A stretch of 64,000 nucleotides of DNA from Stenotrophomonas_A sp036566925 (GCA_036566925.1 DATCVI010000061.1:40174-104173); one strand, 5' to 3'. Positions 8,525 through 17,270 are shown, counted from the first letter of the stretch. Notes: generated by a model not told the origin, from the sequence alone. Program-made: numbers and translations.

Positions 8525-10350
8525 CCCGCTCGGGCAGCGCGCCGCGCCTGCGCGGCCGTGCCTGCCTGTGGTTGGCGGGGATCTGCGCCGCGGCGCTGGG
8601 TCTGCCCTGGCCAGCAACGGCGGCGACGCCCACCGGCCTCGATCCGACGGCAACCGCTGCCGAACAGCGCCTGCTGGACAGCGCCTATGCGCGCTTGCCA
8701 AGCGGCTGGCGTGCCGCTCTGCCGGCGATGCCGACGATCGACTGGCGCGACGACTTGCCGGCACACGTGGCCGGCCGCGCGTTCGGCGCGCAACTGCGCA
8801 TGGACCGCACCCTGCTGGCCGCCTGGAAAGACCCGCAAGCCGACCCCGAGCATGACCCGGCCGCCCGGCTCGCGTTGGCGACCTTGCTGCACGAGCTCGC
8901 ACATGTGCTCGATCGCGGCCCCCAGGGCGGACTCTCTCGCGACGCGCGCCTGCGCGACCTCGCTGGTTGGCCACGACATCGCTTGTGGCCGGGCCGCGGC
9001 GGCAACGCCCTGACCGACCGCAGTCCGGATCGCTACGAACTGCAGGACCCGCGCGAATTCGTCGCGGTCAACCTCGAACACTACGTCCTCGACCCCGACT
9101 ATGCCTGCCGGCGCCCGGCCTTGGCGGCGTGGTTCCAGGCCCGGCTCGGCCCGGCGCCCGCAGCGCGTGGCGAATGCAGCGCGAGCATGCCGCTTCTGCA
9201 AGGCGAAGGTGCAGACGGCCAGGTCGGCTGGCTCGATCTCGACCCGTCGCGCGTTTACGCCATCGACTACCTGTTCGCCGAAGGCAACGACGCGCCGATG
9301 AGCCGTTGGGGCCACGCCATGTTGCGGCTGGTCATCTGCGCTCCGGGCCGTGCGCCCGGCCCGGACTGTCGTCTCGACCTGGCCTACCACCGCGTGCTGT
9401 CCTTCCGCGCCTTCGTCGACGACGTGCAGATTTCCACGTGGCGCGGCCTCACCGGGGGTTATCCGTCGCGGCTATTCGTATTGCCGCTGGAACAGGTGAT
9501 CGACGACTACACCCAGGTCCAATTGCGCGCGTTGTCCTCCCTGCCGCTCGCGCTCGACCGGCAGGGGATTGACGCAGTCCTCGAACGCGCCGCCCGCCTG
9601 CACTGGAGTTACGACGGCCGCTACGCCTTCATCAGCAACAACTGCGCGGTGGAGACCTGGAAGCTGCTGCGCGACGCCGACCCGCGGATCGAAGCGCGCA
9701 CGCATTGGCGCGGGATCGCCCCCAACCGCCTGCTGGCCGCGCTCGAACGCAGCGGCATGGCCGATGCCAGCGTCCTGCAAGACTCGGCGGCCGCGCAGGC
9801 GCAGGGCTACTACTTCGCCTCGGCCGCGGCACGCTACGAGCAGATGTTCAAGGTCGCACGCCAGCATTTGCCGTTGCCGGCAGACAGCGCGCACGCCTGG
9901 CTCGACCTGCCCGCGGCCGCGCGCGCGCCCTGGATCGACCGCGGAGATCTGCGCGCCACCGCCGCGCTGCTGTTGCTGGAACAGGCAGCGCAGCGACGGC
10001 AGGAGATGCTGGCGCGCGATTGGCTCAAGCGGCGATTGTCGCGGCGTGATGGCCAGGCGGGGGAGGCGCGGGAACAGGTGCGCGTGCTGTTGGCCGATGC
10101 GGGGGTGTTGGCGCGGCCGGCGGCGTTGCTGGACGGTGTGCCGGGTTACGGGTTGCCGCAGGCGGGTGAGCGCGAGGTGGTGATGCGGCGGTTGGTTGCG
10201 CGCAATGGGCGGTTGGCGGAGGGGTGGCCGGTGTTGCGGTTGGCTGCTCGGTCGGCTTTGCCTTTGCGGCAGCGGTTGGAGCGGGAGGAGGTTGATCGGA
10301 ATTTGGTGGTTATTCGGGGGCGGTTGAGAGAGTTGGCTGCTGGGTCGTAG
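8521..10350 (+). CDS. DUF4105 exported protein with HELAH motif
   Basis: 609-aa protein starting at GTG 8521, which overlaps the DUF2388 stop (GTGA). A signal peptide (about residues 9-35) is followed by a region with HELAH at 124-128, a zinc-metallopeptidase-like motif. The DUF4105 domain follows, with WGHAML (His265) and SNNCAVETW (Cys375). His preceding an Asn-Cys pair is the order seen in permuted papain-like (NlpC/LRAT) folds, so a peptidase or acyl-transfer role is possible; this is inference. The last 60 codons drift to a G/T-rich codon pattern. The gene ends at a block of palindromic repeats. Confidence 0.8.
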   Translation: MTRSGSAPRLRGRACLWLAGICAAALGLPWPATAATPTGLDPTATAAEQRLLDSAYARLPSGWRAALPAMPTIDWRDDLPAHVAGRAFGAQLRMDRTLLAAWKDPQADPEHDPAARLALATLLHELAHVLDRGPQGGLSRDARLRDLAGWPRHRLWPGRGGNALTDRSPDRYELQDPREFVAVNLEHYVLDPDYACRRPALAAWFQARLGPAPAARGECSASMPLLQGEGADGQVGWLDLDPSRVYAIDYLFAEGNDAPMSRWGHAMLRLVICAPGRAPGPDCRLDLAYHRVLSFRAFVDDVQISTWRGLTGGYPSRLFVLPLEQVIDDYTQVQLRALSSLPLALDRQGIDAVLERAARLHWSYDGRYAFISNNCAVETWKLLRDADPRIEARTHWRGIAPNRLLAALERSGMADASVLQDSAAAQAQGYYFASAAARYEQMFKVARQHLPLPADSAHAWLDLPAAARAPWIDRGDLRATAALLLLEQAAQRRQEMLARDWLKRRLSRRDGQAGEAREQVRVLLADAGVLARPAALLDGVPGYGLPQAGEREVVMRRLVARNGRLAEGWPVLRLAARSALPLRQRLEREEVDRNLVVIRGRLRELAAGS

Positions 10351-10376
10351 GGCGGACCCTTACTTGTTCCGTGCGG

Positions 10377-10490
10377 CGTTCGGAGCCGGTCCCTTGCCCC
10401 GGGGGACGCCAAGTACCGCATCCATGCGGGGCTCGTTGGGCGACGTCCATGTCGCCCAACGCCCCCGGGACAAGGGCCCGGCCCCGAACG
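10377..10490. repeat. Nested palindrome 1
   Basis: Outer arms of 31-32 bp (10377-10408 and 10460-10490) differ at only three positions plus one indel. An inner perfect repeat GTTGGGCGAC (10435-10444) / GTCGCCCAAC (10451-10460) sits at the right end of the loop around GTCCAT. Single-stranded, this would form a long branched hairpin. No credible coding frame. Confidence 0.8.
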
Positions 10491-10518
10491 CCCGATAGGA
10501 GGTCGCGTTTGTGTGGGG

Positions 10519-10626
10519 AGTGCCCTCATCCGTCGCTGTCGCGAGACCTTCTCCCAGGGGGAGAAGGACGGCATGCATTTCTGCGGCTGCAATCAATCGC
10601 CAACAGCAGGGCCGGATGAGGGTGCT
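10519..10626. repeat. Nested palindrome 2
   Basis: Outer 14-bp arms (10519-10532 and 10613-10626, two mismatches) carry CCCTCATCCG / CGGATGAGGG. Inside is a perfect hairpin CCTTCTCCC (10547-10555) AGG GGGAGAAGG (10559-10567). Same outer-inner design as the units on either side but different sequence; the CCCTCATCC...CTTCTCCC type recurs in xanthomonad genomes. Confidence 0.7.
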
Positions 10627-10662
10627 GTTTTTCTCTTCCTCCCAAACCGCGATGATCTATCG

Positions 10663-10772
10663 GGCGGTTGGGGGTAGTCCCGTTTCGGGACAATTGGCGA
10701 CATGGATGTCGCCAATTAGCCTACATGGACGTATTCACGGCGTGTCCCGAAACGGGACTGCCCCCGACCGCC
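10663..10772. repeat. Nested palindrome 3
   Basis: Outer 30-bp arms (10663-10692 and 10743-10772) with two mismatches flank an inner perfect repeat ATTGGCGAC (10693-10701) / GTCGCCAAT (10708-10716) around ATGGAT. The inner part resembles that of palindrome 1 (GGCGAC-N6-GTCGCC in both), indicating one repeat family. It ends 20 bp before the efpL stop codon. Together the three units fill the 441-bp gap 10351-10791; I see no gene there. Confidence 0.8.
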
Positions 10773-10791
10773 GCACGCAAAAACAAAGCAA

Positions 10792-11358
10792 TCAATCAGC
10801 GCGACCACCAAACTCACCCGTAGTGGTATTCACCAGAATCCGCTCTCCGTTGGTGATGTACTCCGGCACCATGATCTCGATCCCGGTGCTGAGCTTGGCC
10901 GGTTTCGGCCGCTTGGTCGCCGTCCCGCCCTTCAACTCCGGCGGCGTCTCCACCACTTCCAGCGTCACATGCTGCGGCAATTGCAGCGCTACCGGCTGCT
11001 CGTCGATCACCTGCACGTAGAGCCCGGTCAGGCCTTCGGTGATATAGCCGGCGTCGTCGCCAATCACGTCCGCATCCAGCGTATACGGCGTGTAGTCCTC
11101 GTCATCGAGGAACACGAAGGCGTCGCCGTCCTTGTAGGAGAAGGTCGACAGGCGGCGCAGCAATTCGACTTCGGGCAGGTTGTCGTCGGCATCGAAGCTG
11201 GCGTCGAGCTTGGCGCCGCCCGGGACGCTGTACATGATGAAACGGAAGCGCACGTTGCCGCCGCGGCCCTGTGGCGAGCTGCGTTCGATGTCGCGGATCT
11301 GGTAGACGCCGTTGTTGTATTCGACGACGTTGCCCTTCTTGATGTCGTTGGCTTTCAT
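10792..11358 (-). CDS. efpL: Elongation factor P-like protein (YeiP/EfpL)
   Basis: 188-aa EF-P paralogue: KOW-like N-terminal domain and two OB domains. The loop that in EF-P carries the modified Lys reads SSPQGRGGNVRFRF here, with Arg near the tip as in E. coli YeiP/EfpL. That protein relieves ribosome stalling at certain motifs without post-translational modification. Ends GEFGGRAD. It is the last gene of a minus-strand series beginning at 16909, 32 bp after the SDR gene. A canonical efp is not in the window. Confidence 0.88.
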   Translation of the reverse strand: MKANDIKKGNVVEYNNGVYQIRDIERSSPQGRGGNVRFRFIMYSVPGGAKLDASFDADDNLPEVELLRRLSTFSYKDGDAFVFLDDEDYTPYTLDADVIGDDAGYITEGLTGLYVQVIDEQPVALQLPQHVTLEVVETPPELKGGTATKRPKPAKLSTGIEIMVPEYITNGERILVNTTTGEFGGRAD

Positions 11359-11390
11359 GGAGGCTGGTTATTGAGGGGATCGGGAAGGGT

Positions 11391-12161
11391 TTATTTCGGC
11401 GCCAGGCGCACTGCGCCATCCAGGCGGATGGTCTCGCCGTTGAGGTAGCGGTTGCGCAGGATGAAGGCCACGGTGTCGGCGAATTCGTCCGGCTGGCCCA
11501 GGCGCGATGGGAAGGGGATCGAGGCCGACAAGGATTGCTGCACCGCTTCGCTCATGCCATCGACCATCGGCGTCCAGAAGATGCCGGGCGCAATGGTCAT
11601 CACGCGGATGCCAAAGCGCGACAGTTCGCGCGCCATCGGCAGGGTCATGCCGACTACGCCGCCCTTGGACGCGGAATAGGCGGCCTGGCCGATCTGGCCC
11701 TCGAAGGCGGCGACGGAGGCGGTGTTGACGATGACGCCGCGCTCGCCGTCGTCGCCGGCCGGGTTGTGCTGCATCAGGTCGGCGGCGGCCTTGGCGACGT
11801 TGAAGCTGCCCACCAGGTTGACCATCACCGTGCCGCGGAAGGTCGCCAGCGGCATCGCCGCTTCCTTGCCGAGCACGCGCCCGGCGCCGAGGATGCCGGC
11901 GCAGTTCACCAGTACGTTGAGGCCGCCGAGGAAGCTGGCGGCGTCGGCGACGTTCGCCGCGACCTGCGCTTCGTCGGTGACATCGGTGCGGAAGTAGCGG
12001 GCATTGGGCGCACCCAGCGCTTCGATCGCCGCGGCTGCCTTGTCGTCGTTGACGTCGAACAGGGCCACGCGGCCGCCGTCGGCGACCAGGCGCTGGGCGA
12101 CCGACAAGCCCAGGCCGGAGACGCCGCCGGTGACGATGGCGCGTACGGATTCGGAGTGCAT
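11391..12161 (-). CDS. SDR, 3-hydroxyacyl-CoA dehydrogenase-like
   Basis: Short-chain dehydrogenase of 256 aa with TGGVSGLG for NAD binding, catalytic Ser in NTASVAAF and YSASK. The segment VMTIAPGIFWTPM resembles type II 3-hydroxyacyl-CoA dehydrogenases (HSD10), which act in isoleucine and fatty-acid breakdown. Start is ATG 12161 (MHSESVRAIVTG); an in-frame ATG seven codons upstream is less likely. It lies 70 bp downstream of a GGDEF-EAL gene and in the same direction as HMG-CoA lyase and methylglutaconyl-CoA hydratase, supporting a branched-chain acyl-CoA substrate. Confidence 0.85.
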   Translation of the reverse strand: MHSESVRAIVTGGVSGLGLSVAQRLVADGGRVALFDVNDDKAAAAIEALGAPNARYFRTDVTDEAQVAANVADAASFLGGLNVLVNCAGILGAGRVLGKEAAMPLATFRGTVMVNLVGSFNVAKAAADLMQHNPAGDDGERGVIVNTASVAAFEGQIGQAAYSASKGGVVGMTLPMARELSRFGIRVMTIAPGIFWTPMVDGMSEAVQQSLSASIPFPSRLGQPDEFADTVAFILRNRYLNGETIRLDGAVRLAPK

Positions 12162-12231
12162 GGACGATTTTCCGGGAAGCAAGAACGCGGAATTCTAGCC
12201 GAAAGGCCCGCCGCGGCCGTGTTGCGCAGCG

Positions 12232-14787
12232 TCAGGAGGTGAGCTGTGGCAGCTGCAGCTCTTCCAGGCGTCGGGCGAATTCGTCCGGCGGCAGGCCCGG
12301 CGCGAACAGGAAGCCCTGGCCCACCGGTACGCCGAGCTTGAGCAGGAACTGCCGCTGCGCCTCCGATTCCACCCCTTCGGCCACCAGGCCCAGGCCCAGG
12401 CTGCGGGCAATACCGCAGACCGCCTCGCACACGGCCACGTCCGAGCGGTTGCCGGGCACGCCTTCGACGAACAGCTGGCTCAACTTGAGGCCATGGATCG
12501 GCAGCCGCCGCAGGTAGTTCAAGGCGCTGTAGCCTTCGCCGAAATCGTCGATGGTCAGCACCACGCCCATGTCGCGCAGGTTGGCGAAGGTCTGCAGGGT
12601 CGAGGGTGCGTCTTCGATCAGCACGCGCTCGGTGAATTCCAACTCCAGCGCCGAGCCGGGCAGTTCGAACTCGGCCAGGGCTTCGCGCACCTGTTCGGCC
12701 AGGTCCTCGCCGACGAACTGGCGGTAGGAGACGTTGATCGCGACCCGCACAACGCCCAGGCCCTGGTCCAGCCACTCGCGCACCTGGCGGCAGGCTTCGC
12801 GCATCACCCAGCGGCCGATTCGCACGATGTCGCCGGTGCTCTCGGCATGGCCGATGAACAGGTCCGGGCGCAGTTCGCCGAGTTGGTGGTTTTGCCAGCG
12901 GATCAGGGCTTCGGCGGCTACCACGCGGCCGTGCCGCAGGTCGACCTGGGGTTGGTAGACCAGGCGGAATTCCTCCTGGTCGGCGGCCTTGCGCAGTTGA
13001 GTTTCGATCTGCAGGCGGTCTTGCTGGGCGCGCGCCAGGTCCGGGCTGAACACCTGCCAGCCGTTGCGGGTGCGGCGCTTGCAGTCATACATGGCCATGT
13101 CCGCGTTCTGGATCAGCTGCTGCGGACGGGTGCCGTCCTGCGGCGCGCGCGCGATGCCGATGCTGGCGGTGACGGAGAATTCGTCCTTGCCGAAGCGGAA
13201 GGCCGGGGCGAATTGCTGGGTGATCGCCTGCGCCAGCCGTTCGGGCTGGTCGGGCACGTCGCGGGTATCGCAGACCACCAGGAATTCGTCGCCGCCGAAG
13301 CGTGCGATCAGGCCCTCGGTGCCGACCGCGCGCGAAATCCGCTGGGTGGCCTCGATCAACAACTCGTCGCCGGCGTTGTGGCCGAGCACGTCGTTGATGG
13401 TCTTGAAGCGGTCCAGGTCGATGTACAGCACCGCCACCTTCGAGTGGGTGGGGTTGGACAGGCGCGCGCCGAGGTCGCTGAGCGCGGCGTCGCGGTTCAT
13501 GATGCCGGTGAGGGGGTCGGTGCGCGCCTGGATCCGCAGCGTCTCCTCGGTCTGCTTGCGCTCGGTGATGTCCTGCAAGGTGCCGGCGATGCGGGTGGAG
13601 GCGAGGTCGCCGCTTTCGACCTCGCCGATCATGCGGATCCAGAACGAATGGCCGTCGCCGCGCTGGCCTTGCAGTTCCAGCTCGAAGCCGGACTGACGCG
13701 CGACCGCGTCGATCAGCGCCGACTCCAGCCGTGCCTGGTCTTCGCCGCGCAGGCAGGCCAGCAACTGGGTCATGGTCTGCGGCGGTTCGGCCTGGCCGAC
13801 AATGCGCACCGACTCTTCGGTGAGATACAGGCGCTGCTGGCTGCGGTTCCATTCCCAGCCACCAATGTGCGCCAGCGATTGCGCGCGGTCGAAGATGGCG
13901 TTGTCGCGCTTGAGCTCGGTGATGTCCGAGAACAACGCAAAGGCGTGGTCGGGCTGGTCGCGGCCGCTGGAGAACACCGGCACCGAGGTCACCGAGATCC
14001 AGATCATGCGTCCGCGCGGGCGGTGATACAGGCCCATGGTGGTGCTGGCGATGATCTGGCCTTCGGCGAAGGCGCGGGTCATCGGCCATTGCTCGCGCGG
14101 CAGGTGGCGGCCGTGCTGGTCGACGATGACCCAGTCGTCAGGCTGCAGCAGGTCTCCGAGCGCCTCGTTGCCGGCGATGCCGAGGATCCGGTGGGCGGCC
14201 GGGTTGGCCGAGACCACGCGGCGGTCGTGGTCGAACAGCACCACGCCCTTGTCGATGGATTCCATCAGCAGGCGGTAGCGCGATTCGGCCTGCCAGCGAC
14301 CGCTGAGGTCGCGCGCGACCGCCACGATGCAGGGCTTGCCGTCGAACTGGAAGCCGGCCGAATGCACTTCCACCGGGAAGCGGCTGCCATCGCCGCGCAT
14401 GTTGGTGACTTCGATGACGTAGGTTTCGCCGCGCTTGAGGGTTTCCCACACCGGGTCGAGGTGGTCTCGCGGCAGGTCCGGGTTGAGGGTCTCGATCGGC
14501 TGGCCGACGATCGCTTCGCGCGGCCGTTGGTAGGCGCTGACCCCGGCCTTGTTGAGGTCGAGCACGATGCCGCTCTCGCTGAGGATGCTGACCGGGTCGG
14601 GGACCGCGTCGAACAGGGCGACGTAGCGCATGTGCGAGGAGTGCAGCGCCTGTGCGCACTCGTTTAGTAGTGGCGCGGCGGGATCGTCCGGGTGCGCGGC
14701 GAGGAAGCGCTCGATCTGCGCCAGCGTGTGTTCCGGCGTGCTGGCCGCGCCGGGCGTGCTGGCGGCCGGATCGGCGCCGGCAGTCAT
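12232..14787 (-). CDS. PAS-GGDEF-EAL c-di-GMP protein
   Basis: 851-aa cytosolic signalling protein: three PAS-like domains (about 50-165, 170-290, 300-415), GGDEF and EAL; no membrane segment. GGDEF is intact (GGDEF 498-502), so diguanylate cyclase activity is possible. The EAL domain keeps AEALIRW (EAL 626-628), ELEFTE, the metal-binding DD pair and AEGVE, but loop 6 reads DDFGEGYSA instead of DDFGTGYSS, and the KID segment reads LKLSQLFV, so phosphodiesterase activity is uncertain. Its start codon overlaps the HMG-CoA lyase stop by 4 nt, so it is co-translated with leucine breakdown genes, which is unusual for this class. Confidence 0.9.
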   Translation of the reverse strand: MTAGADPAASTPGAASTPEHTLAQIERFLAAHPDDPAAPLLNECAQALHSSHMRYVALFDAVPDPVSILSESGIVLDLNKAGVSAYQRPREAIVGQPIETLNPDLPRDHLDPVWETLKRGETYVIEVTNMRGDGSRFPVEVHSAGFQFDGKPCIVAVARDLSGRWQAESRYRLLMESIDKGVVLFDHDRRVVSANPAAHRILGIAGNEALGDLLQPDDWVIVDQHGRHLPREQWPMTRAFAEGQIIASTTMGLYHRPRGRMIWISVTSVPVFSSGRDQPDHAFALFSDITELKRDNAIFDRAQSLAHIGGWEWNRSQQRLYLTEESVRIVGQAEPPQTMTQLLACLRGEDQARLESALIDAVARQSGFELELQGQRGDGHSFWIRMIGEVESGDLASTRIAGTLQDITERKQTEETLRIQARTDPLTGIMNRDAALSDLGARLSNPTHSKVAVLYIDLDRFKTINDVLGHNAGDELLIEATQRISRAVGTEGLIARFGGDEFLVVCDTRDVPDQPERLAQAITQQFAPAFRFGKDEFSVTASIGIARAPQDGTRPQQLIQNADMAMYDCKRRTRNGWQVFSPDLARAQQDRLQIETQLRKAADQEEFRLVYQPQVDLRHGRVVAAEALIRWQNHQLGELRPDLFIGHAESTGDIVRIGRWVMREACRQVREWLDQGLGVVRVAINVSYRQFVGEDLAEQVREALAEFELPGSALELEFTERVLIEDAPSTLQTFANLRDMGVVLTIDDFGEGYSALNYLRRLPIHGLKLSQLFVEGVPGNRSDVAVCEAVCGIARSLGLGLVAEGVESEAQRQFLLKLGVPVGQGFLFAPGLPPDEFARRLEELQLPQLTS

Positions 14788-15677
14788 GAGGCCGCCAGTG
14801 CGCGGCCGGCCTTGCTGCCGGTCTCGCGGCCGAGCAGGCCGGCCAGCCAGCGGCCGGTGGCCGCCAGTGCCTGCAGGTCGATGCCGGTGTCGATGCCCAT
14901 GCCGTGGAGCATATACACCACATCCTCGCTGGCGACATTGCCGCTGGCGCCGCGCGCATAGGGACAGCCGCCGGCACCGGAGACGGCACTGTCGACCACC
15001 CGCACGCCTTGCTCCAGGCAGGCGGCGATATTGGCCAGGGCCTGGCCGTAGGTGTCGTGGAAGTGCACGGCCAGCGCGGCCATCGGTACCTCGCCGGCAA
15101 CCGCGGCCAGCATCCGCCGCGCCTGGCTCGGGGTGCCGACGCCGATGGTGTCGCCGAGCGAGATTTCGTAGCAGCCCAGCGTGTGCAGCCGGCGCGCCAC
15201 GTCCACCACCGCCGCCACCGGCACCTGGCCCTGGTAGGGACAGCCGAGCACGGTGGACACGTAGCCGCGCACCTTGATGCCCTCCTGCGCGGCGCGCGCC
15301 AGAATCGGCCGGAAGCGCTCGATCGATTCATCGATGCCGGCATTGGTATTGGCGCGGTTGAAGGCTTCCGATGCGGCCGTGAACACCGCCACCTCGCTTA
15401 CCCCGGCGGCCAATGCGCGCTCGTAGCCTTGTTCGTTGGGCACCAGCACCGGATAGGCGACGCCGGGGCGGCGCTGGATGCCGGCAAAGACCTCGGCCGC
15501 GTCGGCCAGCTGCGGCACCCAGCGCGGGCTGACGAAACTGGTGGCCTCGATGGTGCGCAGGCCGGTCGCCGACAGCCGGTCGACCAGCGCGATCTTGTCG
15601 GCGGTGGCGACCTGGGTCTTCTCGTTCTGCAGGCCATCGCGCGGCCCGACTTCGACCACGCGCACGAAATCGCTCAT
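14784..15677 (-). CDS. mvaB: Hydroxymethylglutaryl-CoA lyase
   Basis: 297-aa TIM-barrel lyase that splits HMG-CoA into acetoacetate and acetyl-CoA, the last step of leucine breakdown (liuE in Pseudomonas naming). Visible are VEVGPRDGLQNE at the N-terminus, HFHDTYGQA with metal-binding His residues, and SGAGGCPYARGASGN with the catalytic Cys. Full family length. It overlaps the next gene (GGDEF-EAL) by 4 nt and follows the VOC gene by 53 nt. Confidence 0.95.
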   Translation of the reverse strand: MSDFVRVVEVGPRDGLQNEKTQVATADKIALVDRLSATGLRTIEATSFVSPRWVPQLADAAEVFAGIQRRPGVAYPVLVPNEQGYERALAAGVSEVAVFTAASEAFNRANTNAGIDESIERFRPILARAAQEGIKVRGYVSTVLGCPYQGQVPVAAVVDVARRLHTLGCYEISLGDTIGVGTPSQARRMLAAVAGEVPMAALAVHFHDTYGQALANIAACLEQGVRVVDSAVSGAGGCPYARGASGNVASEDVVYMLHGMGIDTGIDLQALAATGRWLAGLLGRETGSKAGRALAAS

Positions 15678-15730
15678 TGCCTGTGTCCTTTTCGCGCGGC
15701 CGCGCCGCGGTTCCGTTCTGCGCCTTGCAG

Positions 15731-16111
15731 CTAGGGATGATGGCAGACCGCTTCGACGTTGTTGCCATCCGGGTCGAGCACGAACGCCCCATAGTAATGC
15801 GGGTGGTAATGCGGGCGCGGGCCGGGAGCGCCATTGTCGCGCCCGCCGGCGGCCAGGGCGGCGCGGTGGAACGCGTCCACCTGGGCACGGTCACTGGCGG
15901 CGAAAGCAACGTGGCAGGCGGCGCCGGCCTGTGGTTGCGAACCGATCCAGAAGAACGGGCGGTCCTTGCCGAAGCCGGCGTGATCGCCCGCGCCGCTCTG
16001 TTCGTGGCTGACCTCCATCACTACGTCCAGGCCCAGGGGCGCCAGGGCGGCGCGATAGAAGGCCAGGCTGGCGGCGAAATCGCCGCAGCGCACACCGACA
16101 TGGTCGAGCAT
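15731..16111 (-). CDS. VOC-family (glyoxalase-like) protein
   Basis: 126-aa vicinal oxygen chelate domain protein: starts MLDHVGVRC and ends YGAFVLDPDGNNVEAVCHHP, the two halves of the beta-alpha-beta-beta-beta repeat. Such proteins include glyoxalases, dioxygenases and epimerases; the substrate is not readable. Its start codon directly abuts the stop codon of the enoyl-CoA hydratase, so the two are surely co-expressed, perhaps for handling an acyl-CoA side product. Confidence 0.8.
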   Translation of the reverse strand: MLDHVGVRCGDFAASLAFYRAALAPLGLDVVMEVSHEQSGAGDHAGFGKDRPFFWIGSQPQAGAACHVAFAASDRAQVDAFHRAALAAGGRDNGAPGPRPHYHPHYYGAFVLDPDGNNVEAVCHHP

Positions 16112-16909
16112 TCAATTCTCCTTGGCAGGCACCCAGGACGCAGTGCGTTTTTCCAGGAATGCCGACAAGCCCTCCTGGCCCTCGGCCGAGACTCGCAGGC
16201 GGGCGATCAAGGCGGCGTTGTCGCGGTCCAGGCGGTCGCGGTCGTGGATGGCGGCGACATCGCGTACCAGTATCTTGGCGGCGGCGGCCGCCCGCGGGCC
16301 GGCGGCGAGCAGCAGGCCGACCTGGCGCTCGACCGCCGCGTCCAGCGCGTCGGCCGCCACTACTTCGTGCAGCAGGCCGATGGCGTGGGCGGTGGCCGCG
16401 TCGAAGGTTTCGGCGCTGGCGAACCAGCGCCGCGCCTGGCGCGCGCCGATGGCTGCGATGACATACGGCGAGATCACTGCCGGCAAAAGCCCGAGGCGGC
16501 TTTCGGTCAGGCCGAAGCGCGCCTGCTCGCTGCCGATGGCGATATCGCAGCAGGCGACCAGGCCGACGCCGCCGCCGTAGGCCGCGCCGTGGACGCGGGC
16601 CAGGGTGGGGCGCGGTAATTCGTCCAGCGTGCGCATCAGGCGGGCGAGGGCTTCGGCATCGCGGCGGTTGTCGGCCTCGCTGGCCGCGGCCATGCCGCGC
16701 ATCCAGTGCAGGTCGGCGCCAGCGGAAAAGGAAGCGCCGGCGCCGGCCAGGACCACTACGCGCACCGCCGGATCGCGCCCGGCCTGTTCGAGCGCCTCGG
16801 TCAGCTCGGCGATCAGGTGCGCATCGAAAGCATTGTGCAAGGCCGGGCGCTGCAGCTGCAGCGTGCGCACGCCGGCGCGGTCCTCGATCGACAGTACCGC
16901 CATGTCCAT
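16112..16909 (-). CDS. liuC: Enoyl-CoA hydratase, probably methylglutaconyl-CoA hydratase
   Basis: About 265-aa crotonase. The oxyanion-hole segments are SFSAGADLHWM and AAYGGGVGLV, and the catalytic Glu lies in LTESRLGLLP. The SAGADLHWM form and the neighbouring HMG-CoA lyase favour 3-methylglutaconyl-CoA hydratase of the leucine pathway. Start could be ATG 16909 (MDMAV), 16903 (MAVLS) or 16927. First gene of a minus-strand run liuC-VOC-mvaB-GGDEF/EAL-SDR. The other leucine genes (isovaleryl-CoA dehydrogenase, methylcrotonyl-CoA carboxylase) are not next to it; feoA diverges instead. Confidence 0.85.
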   Translation of the reverse strand: MDMAVLSIEDRAGVRTLQLQRPALHNAFDAHLIAELTEALEQAGRDPAVRVVVLAGAGASFSAGADLHWMRGMAAASEADNRRDAEALARLMRTLDELPRPTLARVHGAAYGGGVGLVACCDIAIGSEQARFGLTESRLGLLPAVISPYVIAAIGARQARRWFASAETFDAATAHAIGLLHEVVAADALDAAVERQVGLLLAAGPRAAAAAKILVRDVAAIHDRDRLDRDNAALIARLRVSAEGQEGLSAFLEKRTASWVPAKEN

Positions 16910-16990
16910 AAACCCGCGCACCCGCAAATCGTTGTCGGCATCATAACTAGCCGAGCGCGCCAGGCCTTGACGCAGCGCGGCGCGTGTTAC

Positions 16991-17010
16991 AATTGAGAAC
17001 CATTCCTATC
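16991..17010 (+). promoter_or_regulatory. Probable Fur box upstream of feoA
   Basis: The segment AATTGAGAACCATTCCTATC lies in the 116-bp gap between divergent liuC and feoA, about 16 bp before the proposed feoA start. TGAGAACCATT matches TGAGAATCATT, the left part and centre of Fur boxes typical for this group. Iron repression of feoABC is expected. Confidence 0.65.
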
Positions 17011-17025
17011 CTGCCAGGGCGTTCT

Positions 17026-17270
17026 GTGACGCTGTCCGATATGCCGCTGCATCAGCCCGCCATCGTCGAGTCCGTGCAAGATCGCCATGACAACGACACC
17101 ATCTCGCGGCGCCTGCGCGAGCTCGGCTTTGTCGCCGGCGAGGAAGTGACGGTGGTGGCGACCGGGCCGTTCGGGCGCGAACCGCTGCTGGTGCAGGTCG
17201 GCTACACCCGCTTTGCGCTGCGCCGCACCGAAGCGGCACGGGTGCAGGTGCGGGCGCTGGAGCAGGCCGC

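Noticed and set aside
10360..10619. Several short open frames in the 10.35-10.79 kb gap
   Set aside because: They are translations of palindromic repeats, run on both strands and have no ribosome-binding site or family similarity.
16984..17025. feoA start at ATG 16984
   Set aside because: It would place coding sequence over the Fur-like box and add residues absent from FeoA proteins.
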